NCBI RefSeq assembly: GCF_006715145.1 | Contig: NZ_VFMR01000001.1 | Span: 1,240,001-1,304,000 of the forward strand | DNA length: 64,000 nt | Direction of reading: 5' to 3' | From: Microbacterium sp. SLBN-146 | GTDB lineage: Bacteria; Actinomycetota; Actinomycetes; Actinomycetales; Microbacteriaceae | In this document: positions 7,466-16,743 of the stretch, piece by piece | Position numbering within the stretch: position 1 is the first letter of the stretch | Layout: each line of letters opens with the position of its first letter | Translations under genes and position numbers: made by a program | Notes under the pieces: model-generated | Database searches by the model: none | Told to the model about the DNA's origin: nothing | Seen by the model: the letters and a program-made list of their open reading frames with translations, nothing else

Positions 7466-8842
7466 GTGCACCCCGAGCAGGTTGATGAGGAGTGCGGCTG
7501 CGCGCCGTCTGCGCGCGAACGCCGACGACTCTGGCCGTCCTCGGTCTCTCGCCGCACGGCCCTCGGCCTCGGCGTTCTCGGTCTCGCCGCCGCGGGTGGT
7601 CTTGCCGGCCCGCTCGTGGCTCCCGCGTTCGCAGCGACCTATCCGTCATGGCCCGACGTCGAGAAGGCCAAGGCCAACGAGGCCGCGAAAGCCGCCGAGG
7701 TGAAGCGCATCGAGGGCCTCATCCAGGCGCTCACCGACGACGTCGCGCTCAAGCAGCAGCTCGCGGAGCAGGCCGCCGACGAACTGTTCATCGCTCAGCA
7801 GGAGTACAACGAGGCCGCCTATCGCACGCAGCAGCTCCAGGCGGAGGCCGACGCGCAGGCCGCGACCGCCGCCGGTGCCGCGGAGAAGGCCGGCCGCGTC
7901 GCCGCGCAGCTCTACCGCAACGGCGGTGACGACACGTCACTCGAGCTGTTCTTCGCGGGCTCCGCGGCATCCGCCGACGATCTCCTCGCCCGCCTCGGCA
8001 CCCTCGACAAGCTCTTCGAGCGCAACAGCGACGTGTACGCGCAGGCCGTGACCGCTCGGGATGCCGCGCAGACGACAACCGATCTTGCGGAGGTGCAGCG
8101 CCAGGAGCGCGATCGCCTGCAGAAGGTCGCCGAAGAGAAGATGGCCGCTGCGCAAGCCGCGGCCGACGCCGCCGCGGCAGCCCTCGCCGCGCAGGAGCAG
8201 TACCTCGGCACGCTCGAGGCCCAGCTCGCGGCCCTCAAGGACACGACCGCCAAGACCGTCGCCGACTATCAGGAAGGCGAGCGCATCCGCATCGAGAACG
8301 AGCGACGCGCGCGCGAAGAAGCCGAACGCAAAGCCCGTGAGGAAGCCGCCGCCATCGGCAACAGTGGCGGCGGGGGCGGCGGGGGGAGCTCCGGCGGCGG
8401 TGGCGGTTCGGGCGGCGGAGCTGTCGTCGGCAGCGGCTGGGCGCGTCCGTCCAGCGGTCGTTTCACGTCGGGTTACGGCCCCCGCTCGACGCAGTGCGGC
8501 CCCCAGGGCTGCGCGAGCAGCTGGCACCTCGGCACCGACATGGCGGCGGGCTGCGGCGCGGGCATCTACGCGGCAGCAGCGGGCACGGTCTCGATGGCCC
8601 AGGTCTACAGCGGCTACGGGAACTACGTCCGCATCGAACATGGCGGCGGCATCGCGACCGGCTATGCGCACGCCTCGCAGCTCCTCGTCAGCCGCGGACA
8701 GTGGGTCAACGCAGGTCAGCTCATCGCCCGCGAAGGCCAGACGGGCCGGTCGTTCGGCTGCCACCTCCACTTCGAGGTCTACACGCCGAGCGGCACGACG
8801 AACCCGCAGAACTTCATGGCGGCGCGCGGCGTCTGGCTGTAA
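7466..8842 (+). CDS. Exported M23-family peptidoglycan endopeptidase with coiled coil
   Basis: A 458-residue envelope protein. SRRTALGLG around residues 28-36 followed by a hydrophobic run and AFA-A near residue 56 looks like a twin-arginine signal. Residues about 65-300 form long Ala/Glu/Lys-rich coiled coils as in EnvC/PcsB-type regulators, followed by a Gly/Ser linker. The C-terminal LytM domain keeps the zinc and catalytic residues: His354-x3-Asp358 (HLGTD) and His433-Leu-His435, so it should be active in cutting peptidoglycan cross-links. The GTG is chosen because AGGAG sits six bases upstream; a TTG 24 bases earlier is weaker. Coiled-coil M23 proteins usually act in septal wall splitting, which is an inference here. 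Confidence 0.88.
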   Translation: MHPEQVDEECGCAPSARERRRLWPSSVSRRTALGLGVLGLAAAGGLAGPLVAPAFAATYPSWPDVEKAKANEAAKAAEVKRIEGLIQALTDDVALKQQLAEQAADELFIAQQEYNEAAYRTQQLQAEADAQAATAAGAAEKAGRVAAQLYRNGGDDTSLELFFAGSAASADDLLARLGTLDKLFERNSDVYAQAVTARDAAQTTTDLAEVQRQERDRLQKVAEEKMAAAQAAADAAAAALAAQEQYLGTLEAQLAALKDTTAKTVADYQEGERIRIENERRAREEAERKAREEAAAIGNSGGGGGGGSSGGGGGSGGGAVVGSGWARPSSGRFTSGYGPRSTQCGPQGCASSWHLGTDMAAGCGAGIYAAAAGTVSMAQVYSGYGNYVRIEHGGGIATGYAHASQLLVSRGQWVNAGQLIAREGQTGRSFGCHLHFEVYTPSGTTNPQNFMAARGVWL

Positions 8843-8860
8843 GCCCCTCGGCAGAGACGA

Positions 8861-8892
8861 CGAAGGCGGATGCCGCGAAGCATCCGCCTTCG
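8861..8892. terminator. Bidirectional terminator made from the GGATGC word
   Basis: A perfect 12-bp stem CGAAGGCGGATG/CATCCGCCTTCG with an 8-nt loop sits between the convergent M23 and pyrophosphatase genes. The stem is an inverted pair of the genome's iterated word. Confidence 0.75.
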
Positions 8893-8904
8893 TGAAGACT
8901 CGCG

Positions 8905-9438
8905 TCAGAGCGTGTTGGGCGACTCGCCCTCACCCTGCGTCTTGGTCTGGCCCTCGTGCTCGTCGAAGCGCTCGAATGCCTCGGTCACGAGACGCTCCGC
9001 CTCGGCGGCGTTCGCCCACTCGTCGACCTTGACCCACTTGCCGGGCTCGAGGTCCTTGTAGTGCTCGAAGAAGTGGTTGATCTCACCCTTCGTCCACTCG
9101 TCGAGGTCGTCGACGTCCTGCACGTGCGACCAGCGGGGGTCCTTCGCCAGCACGGCCACGACCTTGTCGTCGCCACCTGCCTCATCGCTCATCTTGAGCA
9201 CGGCGACGGGACGCACCTTCGCCAGCACGCCGGGGTACAGGTCGCGGTCGAGCAGCAGGAGCACGTCGAGCGGGTCGCCGTCCTCGCCGAGCGTGTTCTC
9301 GAAGAAGCCGTAGTTTGCGGGGTAGCCCATCGGGGTGAACAGCACGCGGTCGAGGAACACGCGGCCGGTGCCGTGGTCGACCTCGTACTTCACGCGGCTG
9401 CCGCGGGGGATCTCGATGACGGCGTCGTACGCGCCCAT
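8905..9438 (-). CDS. ppa: Inorganic pyrophosphatase
   Basis: A 177-residue family I pyrophosphatase that hydrolyses PPi to phosphate in the cytoplasm and so pulls biosynthetic reactions forward. The metal-binding signature is DGDPLD (residues 53-58), with further conserved features in GYPANYGFFENT and in EINHFFEHYKDLEPGKW. Length is normal for the actinobacterial enzyme, with a 20-residue polar tail. The gene is monocistronic, divergent from tilS across a gap that contains palindromic unit C1, and ends at a shared bidirectional hairpin. Confidence 0.97.
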   Translation of the reverse strand: MGAYDAVIEIPRGSRVKYEVDHGTGRVFLDRVLFTPMGYPANYGFFENTLGEDGDPLDVLLLLDRDLYPGVLAKVRPVAVLKMSDEAGGDDKVVAVLAKDPRWSHVQDVDDLDEWTKGEINHFFEHYKDLEPGKWVKVDEWANAAEAERLVTEAFERFDEHEGQTKTQGEGESPNTL

Positions 9439-9495
9439 TCTGCTGCTCCTTAGGTAGACGGATGCCGCCGACCAGCCTAGTCGCGGGCGCTCGGC

Positions 9496-9593
9496 GTTCA
9501 GTATTCAGTCTGGGCTGATGCCGCAGTCCCGTCGGCCCGCGGAAATCAGGGCCTGCCGCCCGGGGTGCCCACCGCGCAGACTGAATGTTGAAC
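9496..9593 (+). repeat. Palindromic unit C1 (98 bp)
   Basis: Arms GTTCAGTATTCAGTCTG and CAGACTGAATGTTGAAC pair over 17 positions, with only two G:T-type wobbles. The GC-rich middle contains CCCGCGGA at unit positions 41-48, shared with unit C2 about 36.6 kb away. It lies between divergent ppa and tilS and ends 25 bp before the tilS start codon. Confidence 0.8.
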
Positions 9594-9618
9594 ACGGATC
9601 GCCCGATACCGTGGACGG

Positions 9619-10617
9619 ATGACCGACCTCCGCCCCGGCCTCGACCCCGCCGTCGCGGAGGTGCGTCGCGCCGTGCGCCGCGCGCTCGCACCGCTCCCGC
9701 CGGGATCGATCGTCCTCGTCGGGCTCTCGGGCGGCGCCGACTCGCTCGCCCTCGCGGCAGCGACGGCCTTCGAGGCGCCGAAGCTCGGGCTGCGTCCCGC
9801 CTCCCTCACCGTCGACCACGGCCTGCAGGAACAGTCGGCCGACATCGCCGCCGCGACGGCCCGCGCGGCCACGGCCCTCGGTCTCGATGCGCTCGTCGTC
9901 CGGGTCGAGGTCGGTGACGCCGGGGGGCCGGAGGCGGCGGCCCGGGATGCCCGCTACCGCGTCCTCCGCGACGCCGCGCGCGACACCGGCGCAGCCGCCG
10001 TCCTCGTCGGTCACACGCTCGACGATCAGGCAGAGACCGTGCTGCTCGGCCTCGCCCGCGGAGCCGGCGGCACGAGCCTGCAGGGGATGGCCGCGGCATC
10101 CGATCTCGAAGGCGTTCCGCTGCTGCGCCCCCTTCTCGAGGTGCGACGGACGACGACGCGCGCCGCCTGCGCGGCGGAAGGCCTCGAGCCGTGGGACGAC
10201 CCGCACAACCTCGATCCCCGGTTCGCGCGCGTGCGTGTGCGGGAGCGCGTGCTGCCCGTGCTCGAGGCTGAACTCGGTCCCGGCGTCGCGGAAGCGCTCG
10301 CCCGGACTGCTGCGCAGCTGCGCGAAGACGCCGAGGCCTTCGACGAGATGATCGGCGAGACGATCGAGGACATCGTCGAACCGGCCGAAGCGGGGATCGC
10401 CGTCTCGGTTGCCGCGCTCGCCGCCAATCCGGCCGCGCTTCGGCACCGCATCATCCGACACGTCGTCGCCGCCGAGTTCCACGAGAGCCTCACGCGTTCC
10501 CAGACGCTCGAGGTCGCCCGCCTTGTGACGGACTGGAACGGTCAGGGACCGATCGATCTGCCGGGATGCCGTGCCCGGCGCGAGGCAGGCCGGCTCGTTT
10601 TCGTCGCGCGGTCCTGA
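9619..10617 (+). CDS. tilS: tRNA(Ile)-lysidine synthetase
   Basis: A 332-residue N-type ATP pyrophosphatase that converts the wobble cytidine of tRNA-Ile(CAU) to lysidine, changing its decoding from AUG to AUA. The PP-loop SGGADS is at residues 37-42 and the family-typical GHTLDDQAETVLLGLARG follows at about 133-150. The C-terminal domain of longer homologues is absent, as in many actinobacterial TilS proteins. It heads a run of co-directional genes with hpt and ftsH, an order conserved in Gram-positive bacteria. Confidence 0.94.
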   Translation: MTDLRPGLDPAVAEVRRAVRRALAPLPPGSIVLVGLSGGADSLALAAATAFEAPKLGLRPASLTVDHGLQEQSADIAAATARAATALGLDALVVRVEVGDAGGPEAAARDARYRVLRDAARDTGAAAVLVGHTLDDQAETVLLGLARGAGGTSLQGMAAASDLEGVPLLRPLLEVRRTTTRAACAAEGLEPWDDPHNLDPRFARVRVRERVLPVLEAELGPGVAEALARTAAQLREDAEAFDEMIGETIEDIVEPAEAGIAVSVAALAANPAALRHRIIRHVVAAEFHESLTRSQTLEVARLVTDWNGQGPIDLPGCRARREAGRLVFVARS

Positions 10618-10655
10618 GCGCGTCGCCGCGGAGCGGCCGCACGTAGACTTCTGCC

Positions 10656-11207
10656 ATGCGGGCCTCCGACATCCAGAACGACCTGACCGACGTCCTCGTC
10701 ACCGAGGAGCAGATCCGCGCGAAGCTCGATGAGATCGCCGCGCGCGTCGCGGAGGATTACGCCGGGAAAGACCTCCTGCTCGTGGGCGTGCTCAAGGGCG
10801 CGATCATGGTGATGGCCGACTTCTCGCGGGCGCTGCCGATGAGTGCCGCGATGGACTGGATGGCCGTCTCCTCGTACGGCACCGGGACGAAGTCGAGCGG
10901 CGTCGTCCAGATCCGGAAGGACCTCGACACCGACCTCCACGGCAAGCACGTCCTGATCGTCGAGGACATCATCGACTCGGGCCTGACGCTCAGCTGGCTG
11001 CTCGAGAACTTCGAGTCGCGGGGCGCGGCATCCATCGAGGTCTTCGCACTCCTTCGCAAGCCGGATGCCGCCAAGGTCGAGGTGCGATCCAAGTACGTCG
11101 GGTTCGACATCCCGAACGAGTTCGTGGTCGGCTACGGGCTCGACTACGCGGAGCAGTACCGCAACCTCCGCGATGTCGCGGTGCTCGCGCCGCACGTCTA
11201 CTCCTGA
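10656..11207 (+). CDS. hpt: Hypoxanthine phosphoribosyltransferase
   Basis: A 183-residue purine-salvage enzyme that makes IMP or GMP from hypoxanthine or guanine and PRPP. The PRPP-binding motif VLIVEDIIDSGLTL sits near residue 100; the flexible-loop region SYGTGTKSSG and the base-binding segment YVGFDIPNEFVVGYGLDY are typical. The ATG lies 38 bp after tilS, so the two are probably cotranscribed. Confidence 0.96.
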   Translation: MRASDIQNDLTDVLVTEEQIRAKLDEIAARVAEDYAGKDLLLVGVLKGAIMVMADFSRALPMSAAMDWMAVSSYGTGTKSSGVVQIRKDLDTDLHGKHVLIVEDIIDSGLTLSWLLENFESRGAASIEVFALLRKPDAAKVEVRSKYVGFDIPNEFVVGYGLDYAEQYRNLRDVAVLAPHVYS

Positions 11208-11246
11208 CGGATCGCGTGTGCCCGCGTACGCCGTGGGCGAATGCAC

Positions 11247-11274
11247 AGACTGACCATAGGCCGCCCGTTATACC
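11247..11274 (+). promoter_or_regulatory. Possible ftsH promoter
   Basis: AGACTG and TATACC separated by 16 bp lie about 75 bp upstream of the ftsH ATG in the 142-bp gap after hpt. The match is weak and no transcription data support it. Confidence 0.3.
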
Positions 11275-11349
11275 CTGAACGCACTGTCTCGCGGGCCCTG
11301 CGCCTCTGGGCGGTTCGTTCGACGAAAGGGTTCGGCGCTCGCCGTCACC

Positions 11350-13353
<2,004 letters not shown>

Positions 13354-13362
13354 GCTCGGCGC

Positions 13363-13977
13363 GTGGCCGTCGATCGTGAGCGCGTCGCGGCGCTCGTCCG
13401 TGAACTCCTCGAAGCAATCGGGGAGGATCCCGCTCGACCGGGCCTGCGGATGACCCCGGAGCGGGTCGCTGATGCATACTCCGAGTTCTTCTCGGGGGTG
13501 GGGGTGGATGCCGCGGCCCCCCTCGCCCACACGATCTCGGTCTCGCGTGGGCCCGCCCCCGACACGCTCCCCTCGGGCGCGGTCGTGCTGCGCGGCATCC
13601 GATTCCGGTCGGTGTGCGAGCACCATCTGCTCCCGTTCCGCGGTCGTGCACACATCGCGTATCTTCCGGGGGAGCAGGTCGTCGGACTCGGCGCCCTCCC
13701 CAAGGTCGTCGACGTGCTCGCGTCGAGGCCTCAGGTGCAGGAGCGTCTGGGCGAACAGGTCGCCGACACGATCGCGTCGTCGCTCGACGCGCGGGGAGTC
13801 CTCGTTGTGCTCGAGGCGACCCACGAGTGCGTCACGATGCGGGGAGATCAGCAGTCCGACTCGTCGACCGTGACGATCGCTGCGCGCGGCGAGTTGGCAG
13901 AACCGGCCGCGCGTGCCGAGATCATCGCGCTTCTGGTTGCGGCGCGACCCGCTTTCGACACGGGTGACGGCCGATGA
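13363..13977 (+). CDS. folE: GTP cyclohydrolase I
   Basis: First enzyme of tetrahydrofolate synthesis, converting GTP to 7,8-dihydroneopterin triphosphate. The 204-residue protein has the zinc and catalytic residues in SVCEHHLLPF and ATHECVTMRG, and the GLGALPKVVDV and QERLGEQVAD segments of the family. GTG start, 9 bp after ftsH. Its stop overlaps the folP start by 4 bp (ATGA), marking the beginning of a translationally coupled folate operon. Confidence 0.97.
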   Translation: MAVDRERVAALVRELLEAIGEDPARPGLRMTPERVADAYSEFFSGVGVDAAAPLAHTISVSRGPAPDTLPSGAVVLRGIRFRSVCEHHLLPFRGRAHIAYLPGEQVVGLGALPKVVDVLASRPQVQERLGEQVADTIASSLDARGVLVVLEATHECVTMRGDQQSDSSTVTIAARGELAEPAARAEIIALLVAARPAFDTGDGR

Positions 13978-14816
13978 CCCTCGTGATGGGGATCGTCAAT
14001 GTCACGCCCGACTCCTTCAGCGACGGCGGCCGTTTCGTCGACCCGGATGCCGCGATCGCGCACGGCATGAGGCTCACGGCTGCCGGCGCCGATCTCGTCG
14101 ATGTCGGGGGCGAGTCGACGCGGCCCGGCGCCGTGCGGGTCGAGCCGCAGATCGAGCGTGACCGCATCCTCCCGGTGATCGCCGAGCTTGCTCGCGCGGG
14201 TGTCGTCGTGAGCGTCGACACCATGAACGCCTCGACCGCGGTCGCCGCCGTCGAGGCCGGGGCGCGGATCGTCAACGACGTCTCGGGCGGTCTCGCCGAC
14301 CCCGACCTCCTCCCGGCCGTCGCCGCGACGGATGCCGAGCTCGTGGTCGGACACTGGCGCGGACCGTCCGCCGATATGTACGCGAACGCGCAGTACGACG
14401 ATGTCGTGGTCGAGGTGATCTCCGAGCTCGAAGCGCGCGTCGTCGCGGCTGCCGCGGCGGGAATCCCGCCCGCTCGACTGATCGTCGACCCGGGTATCGG
14501 CTTCGGCAAGCGCGCAGAGCAGAACTGGGCCGTGCTCCGCGGTCTCGATCGGATCGTGGGGGCGGGGCGTCGGGTGCTCGTGGGAACGAGCCGCAAGCGG
14601 ATGCTCGCCGAGGTGCTCACCGTAGGCGAGGAGTCCGCCGGAGATGTGAGCGAGTCCCGGCGCGATCTCGCGACCGCCGTGGCGAGCGTGCTCGCGTGGC
14701 AGGCGGGGGCATGGGCAGTGCGCGTGCACGACGTCGCCGCGACGCGCGATGCGCTGAAGGTCGCCGGATGCTGGGAAGGGGAGCCGCGATGGACCGCGTC
14801 GACGAGATCACTCTGA
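13974..14816 (+). CDS. folP: Dihydropteroate synthase
   Basis: A 280-residue TIM-barrel enzyme that joins p-aminobenzoate to dihydropterin pyrophosphate, the target of sulfonamides. Family motifs are seen in order: GIVNVTPDSFSDGG (6-19), GGESTRPGA, VNDVSGG, DPGIGFGK and LVGTSRKRML. It overlaps folE by 4 bp and folB by 28 bp. The C-terminal dozen residues are encoded in the stretch shared with folB, which may make the tail lineage-specific. Confidence 0.96.
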   Translation: MTLVMGIVNVTPDSFSDGGRFVDPDAAIAHGMRLTAAGADLVDVGGESTRPGAVRVEPQIERDRILPVIAELARAGVVVSVDTMNASTAVAAVEAGARIVNDVSGGLADPDLLPAVAATDAELVVGHWRGPSADMYANAQYDDVVVEVISELEARVVAAAAAGIPPARLIVDPGIGFGKRAEQNWAVLRGLDRIVGAGRRVLVGTSRKRMLAEVLTVGEESAGDVSESRRDLATAVASVLAWQAGAWAVRVHDVAATRDALKVAGCWEGEPRWTASTRSL

Positions 14817-15184
14817 CGGGCGTTCGCGCCTTCGGTCGCCACGGTGTTTTCGCCCACGAGCGAGAGGACGGACAGGAGTTCGTCGTCGATGTCACGCTCG
14901 GTGTGTCGACTGTCCGCGCGGCTTCGACCGACGACGTCGTCGACACGGTGCACTACGGCGAGGTCGCCGAGCGGATCGTCGAGATCGTCGGCGGTGAGCC
15001 CGTGAACCTCATCGAGACGCTCGCCGTCCGCATCGCCGAGGATCTGCTGCGCCGCGACGCCGTGCTCTCCGTCGCCGTGACGGTGCACAAGCCATCGGCG
15101 CCGATCACGGTGCCGTTCCACGACGTCGCCGTGACAGTGCATCGCCGCAGTGTCGCTTCGACGACAAAGGAGGACTCCCGATGA
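14789..15184 (+). CDS. folB: Dihydroneopterin aldolase
   Basis: A 131-residue enzyme that cleaves dihydroneopterin to 6-hydroxymethyl-dihydropterin. It shows GVRAFGRHGVFAHEREDGQEF near the N-terminus and the active-site lysine in VHKPSAP. The ATG preceded by GGGAAGGGGAG is preferred although it lies inside folP. The stop overlaps the folK start by 4 bp. Confidence 0.95.
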   Translation: MDRVDEITLTGVRAFGRHGVFAHEREDGQEFVVDVTLGVSTVRAASTDDVVDTVHYGEVAERIVEIVGGEPVNLIETLAVRIAEDLLRRDAVLSVAVTVHKPSAPITVPFHDVAVTVHRRSVASTTKEDSR

Positions 15185-15714
15185 GCCGCAACCTCGCCCA
15201 GGGGATCGAGGGCGGGCCGTCGCGCGATGCGAAGACCCCCGTCGATGCCGTCATCGCGCTCGGTTCCAACGTCGGCGATCGCGCCGCGACTCTTCGCGCC
15301 GCGCTCGAAGACCTCGCGCGTCTCCCGCTCGTCGTAGAGGTGAAGGCTTCGACAGCCGTCGTGTCGATCGCCGTCACCCCCGAGGGGCCCGACGAAGAGG
15401 CTCCGGCGTACCTCAACGCGGTCGCCATCCTCTCGACGCGCCTCGCGCCGTCGGTCCTGCTCGACTACCTCCATGCCATCGAGAACCGGCACGGCCGCGT
15501 GCGTCGCGAGCGGTGGGGCGACCGCACCCTCGACCTCGACCTCATCGCGTACGCCGATGTCACGAGCGACGACCCCGACCTCGAGTTGCCGCATCCACGT
15601 GCCGCTGAACGCGACTTCGTGCTCGAGCCGTGGCTCGCGGTCGATCCTGATGCGACCCTCCCCGGTCACGGGCGCGTCGACGCGCTGCTCGCCCGCCTGC
15701 GAGGATCCGAGTGA
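15181..15714 (+). CDS. folK: 6-hydroxymethyl-dihydropterin pyrophosphokinase
   Basis: A 177-residue enzyme transferring pyrophosphate from ATP to the pterin alcohol, feeding FolP. Motifs: ALGSNVGDR near residue 22, RERWGDRTLDLDLIAYADV in the middle and LPHPRAAERDFVLEPW near the C-terminus. It has an N-terminal extension of about 20 residues relative to the shortest homologues. It overlaps folB and the DUF3180 gene by 4 bp each, so four folate genes and the following membrane genes are one coupled transcript. Confidence 0.96.
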   Translation: MSRNLAQGIEGGPSRDAKTPVDAVIALGSNVGDRAATLRAALEDLARLPLVVEVKASTAVVSIAVTPEGPDEEAPAYLNAVAILSTRLAPSVLLDYLHAIENRHGRVRRERWGDRTLDLDLIAYADVTSDDPDLELPHPRAAERDFVLEPWLAVDPDATLPGHGRVDALLARLRGSE

Positions 15715-16202
15715 AGCGCACCCGCCCCAGCGTCCTCATCATCGCCGGGCTCGCCGGTGTCGCGGCAGGCTTCCTCCTCGATCAGGTCCTCACGAGCATG
15801 GGACGGTCGACCTTCACGCCCGCCGTCACTCTTCCGATCCTCCTCCTGTTGCTGGGCCTGCTCGTCGTGGCGCTGGCGATCCCCATCCGCCGTGCGACGA
15901 AGGGGACCGCGGGCGTCGTGGTCAATCCGTTCCGGGCCGTGCGCGTCGCCGCGCTGGCGAAGGCGTCGAGCATCGTCGGCGCGGTGTTCGGCGGTGCGGC
16001 CGCCGGCCTCGGGCTGTTCCTCGTGACTCGACCCGTCGTGCCGTCGATAGGCTCGACGGGTACCGTCATCGCGACGGTCGTCTGCGGTGCGGGTCTCGTC
16101 GCCGCGGGTCTCGTGGCGGAGCATTTGTGCACGATCCGAAAGGACGACGATGACGAACACCCCGGTCCCGACGACGCCGGATTCGAGCGACCCCGCCGTT
16201 GA
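15711..16202 (+). CDS. DUF3180 membrane protein
   Basis: A 163-residue protein with four likely membrane helices (about residues 8-24, 38-60, 82-104 and 112-135) and an acidic C-terminal tail. It matches the actinobacterial DUF3180 family, which is almost always found directly after folK; its function is unknown. GTG start overlapping the folK stop by 4 bp (GTGA). Confidence 0.88.
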   Translation: MKRTRPSVLIIAGLAGVAAGFLLDQVLTSMGRSTFTPAVTLPILLLLLGLLVVALAIPIRRATKGTAGVVVNPFRAVRVAALAKASSIVGAVFGGAAAGLGLFLVTRPVVPSIGSTGTVIATVVCGAGLVAAGLVAEHLCTIRKDDDDEHPGPDDAGFERPRR

Positions 16203-16743
16203 TGGAACGGACGGCGTCCTCGACGCGGGCACCTTCGATCGGATCAAGGAGCCGCGGGCGGAGAATCGTCTTCCCCTGGGCGACGGCACGTGGCATCAGC
16301 TCGCACGCCAGTACGTCTGGGTGCAGCTGATCTCGAGCGGGATCATCGCCGTGCTCGTCGTGGCCGCCACGCTCGTGCTGACCCTCGTGCTGGGGCAGAT
16401 GTGGGCGTGGATCCCCGGCGGAATCATGACGGTGATCATGGTGTGGACGATAGCGATCACTCCGCGCCAGGCCCGGTCGTACGGCTACCAGCTGCGGCAG
16501 GACGACCTCGTCTTCCGGCGCGGAATCCTCTGGCAGCGCGTCGTGGCCGTGCCGTACGGACGGATGCAGCTCGTCGACATCACTCACGGGCCCCTCGACC
16601 GCGGGTTCGGGATCGCGCAGCTCAAGCTCGTGACCGCGGCCGCGACGACCGGTGTGACGATCCCGGGTCTTCGCCAAGAGGCTGCGGAGCGTCTGCGTGA
16701 CACTCTCGTCGATGTGGCAGAAACCCGCCGGACCGGACTGTGA
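16150..16743 (+). CDS. PH domain-containing membrane protein (YdbS-like, bPH2)
   Basis: A 197-residue protein with an acidic N-terminus, two adjacent membrane helices (about 60-105) and a C-terminal bacterial PH domain with the RRGILWQRVVAVPYGRMQ signature and the strand GIAQLKLVTAA. It resembles Bacillus YdbS, which works with YdbT. The ATG with AAAGGACGACG upstream is chosen; it overlaps the previous gene by 53 bp. The next gene, which overlaps by 4 bp, encodes the YdbT-like partner, so the two probably form a membrane complex. Confidence 0.88.
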   Translation: MTNTPVPTTPDSSDPAVDGTDGVLDAGTFDRIKEPRAENRLPLGDGTWHQLARQYVWVQLISSGIIAVLVVAATLVLTLVLGQMWAWIPGGIMTVIMVWTIAITPRQARSYGYQLRQDDLVFRRGILWQRVVAVPYGRMQLVDITHGPLDRGFGIAQLKLVTAAATTGVTIPGLRQEAAERLRDTLVDVAETRRTGL

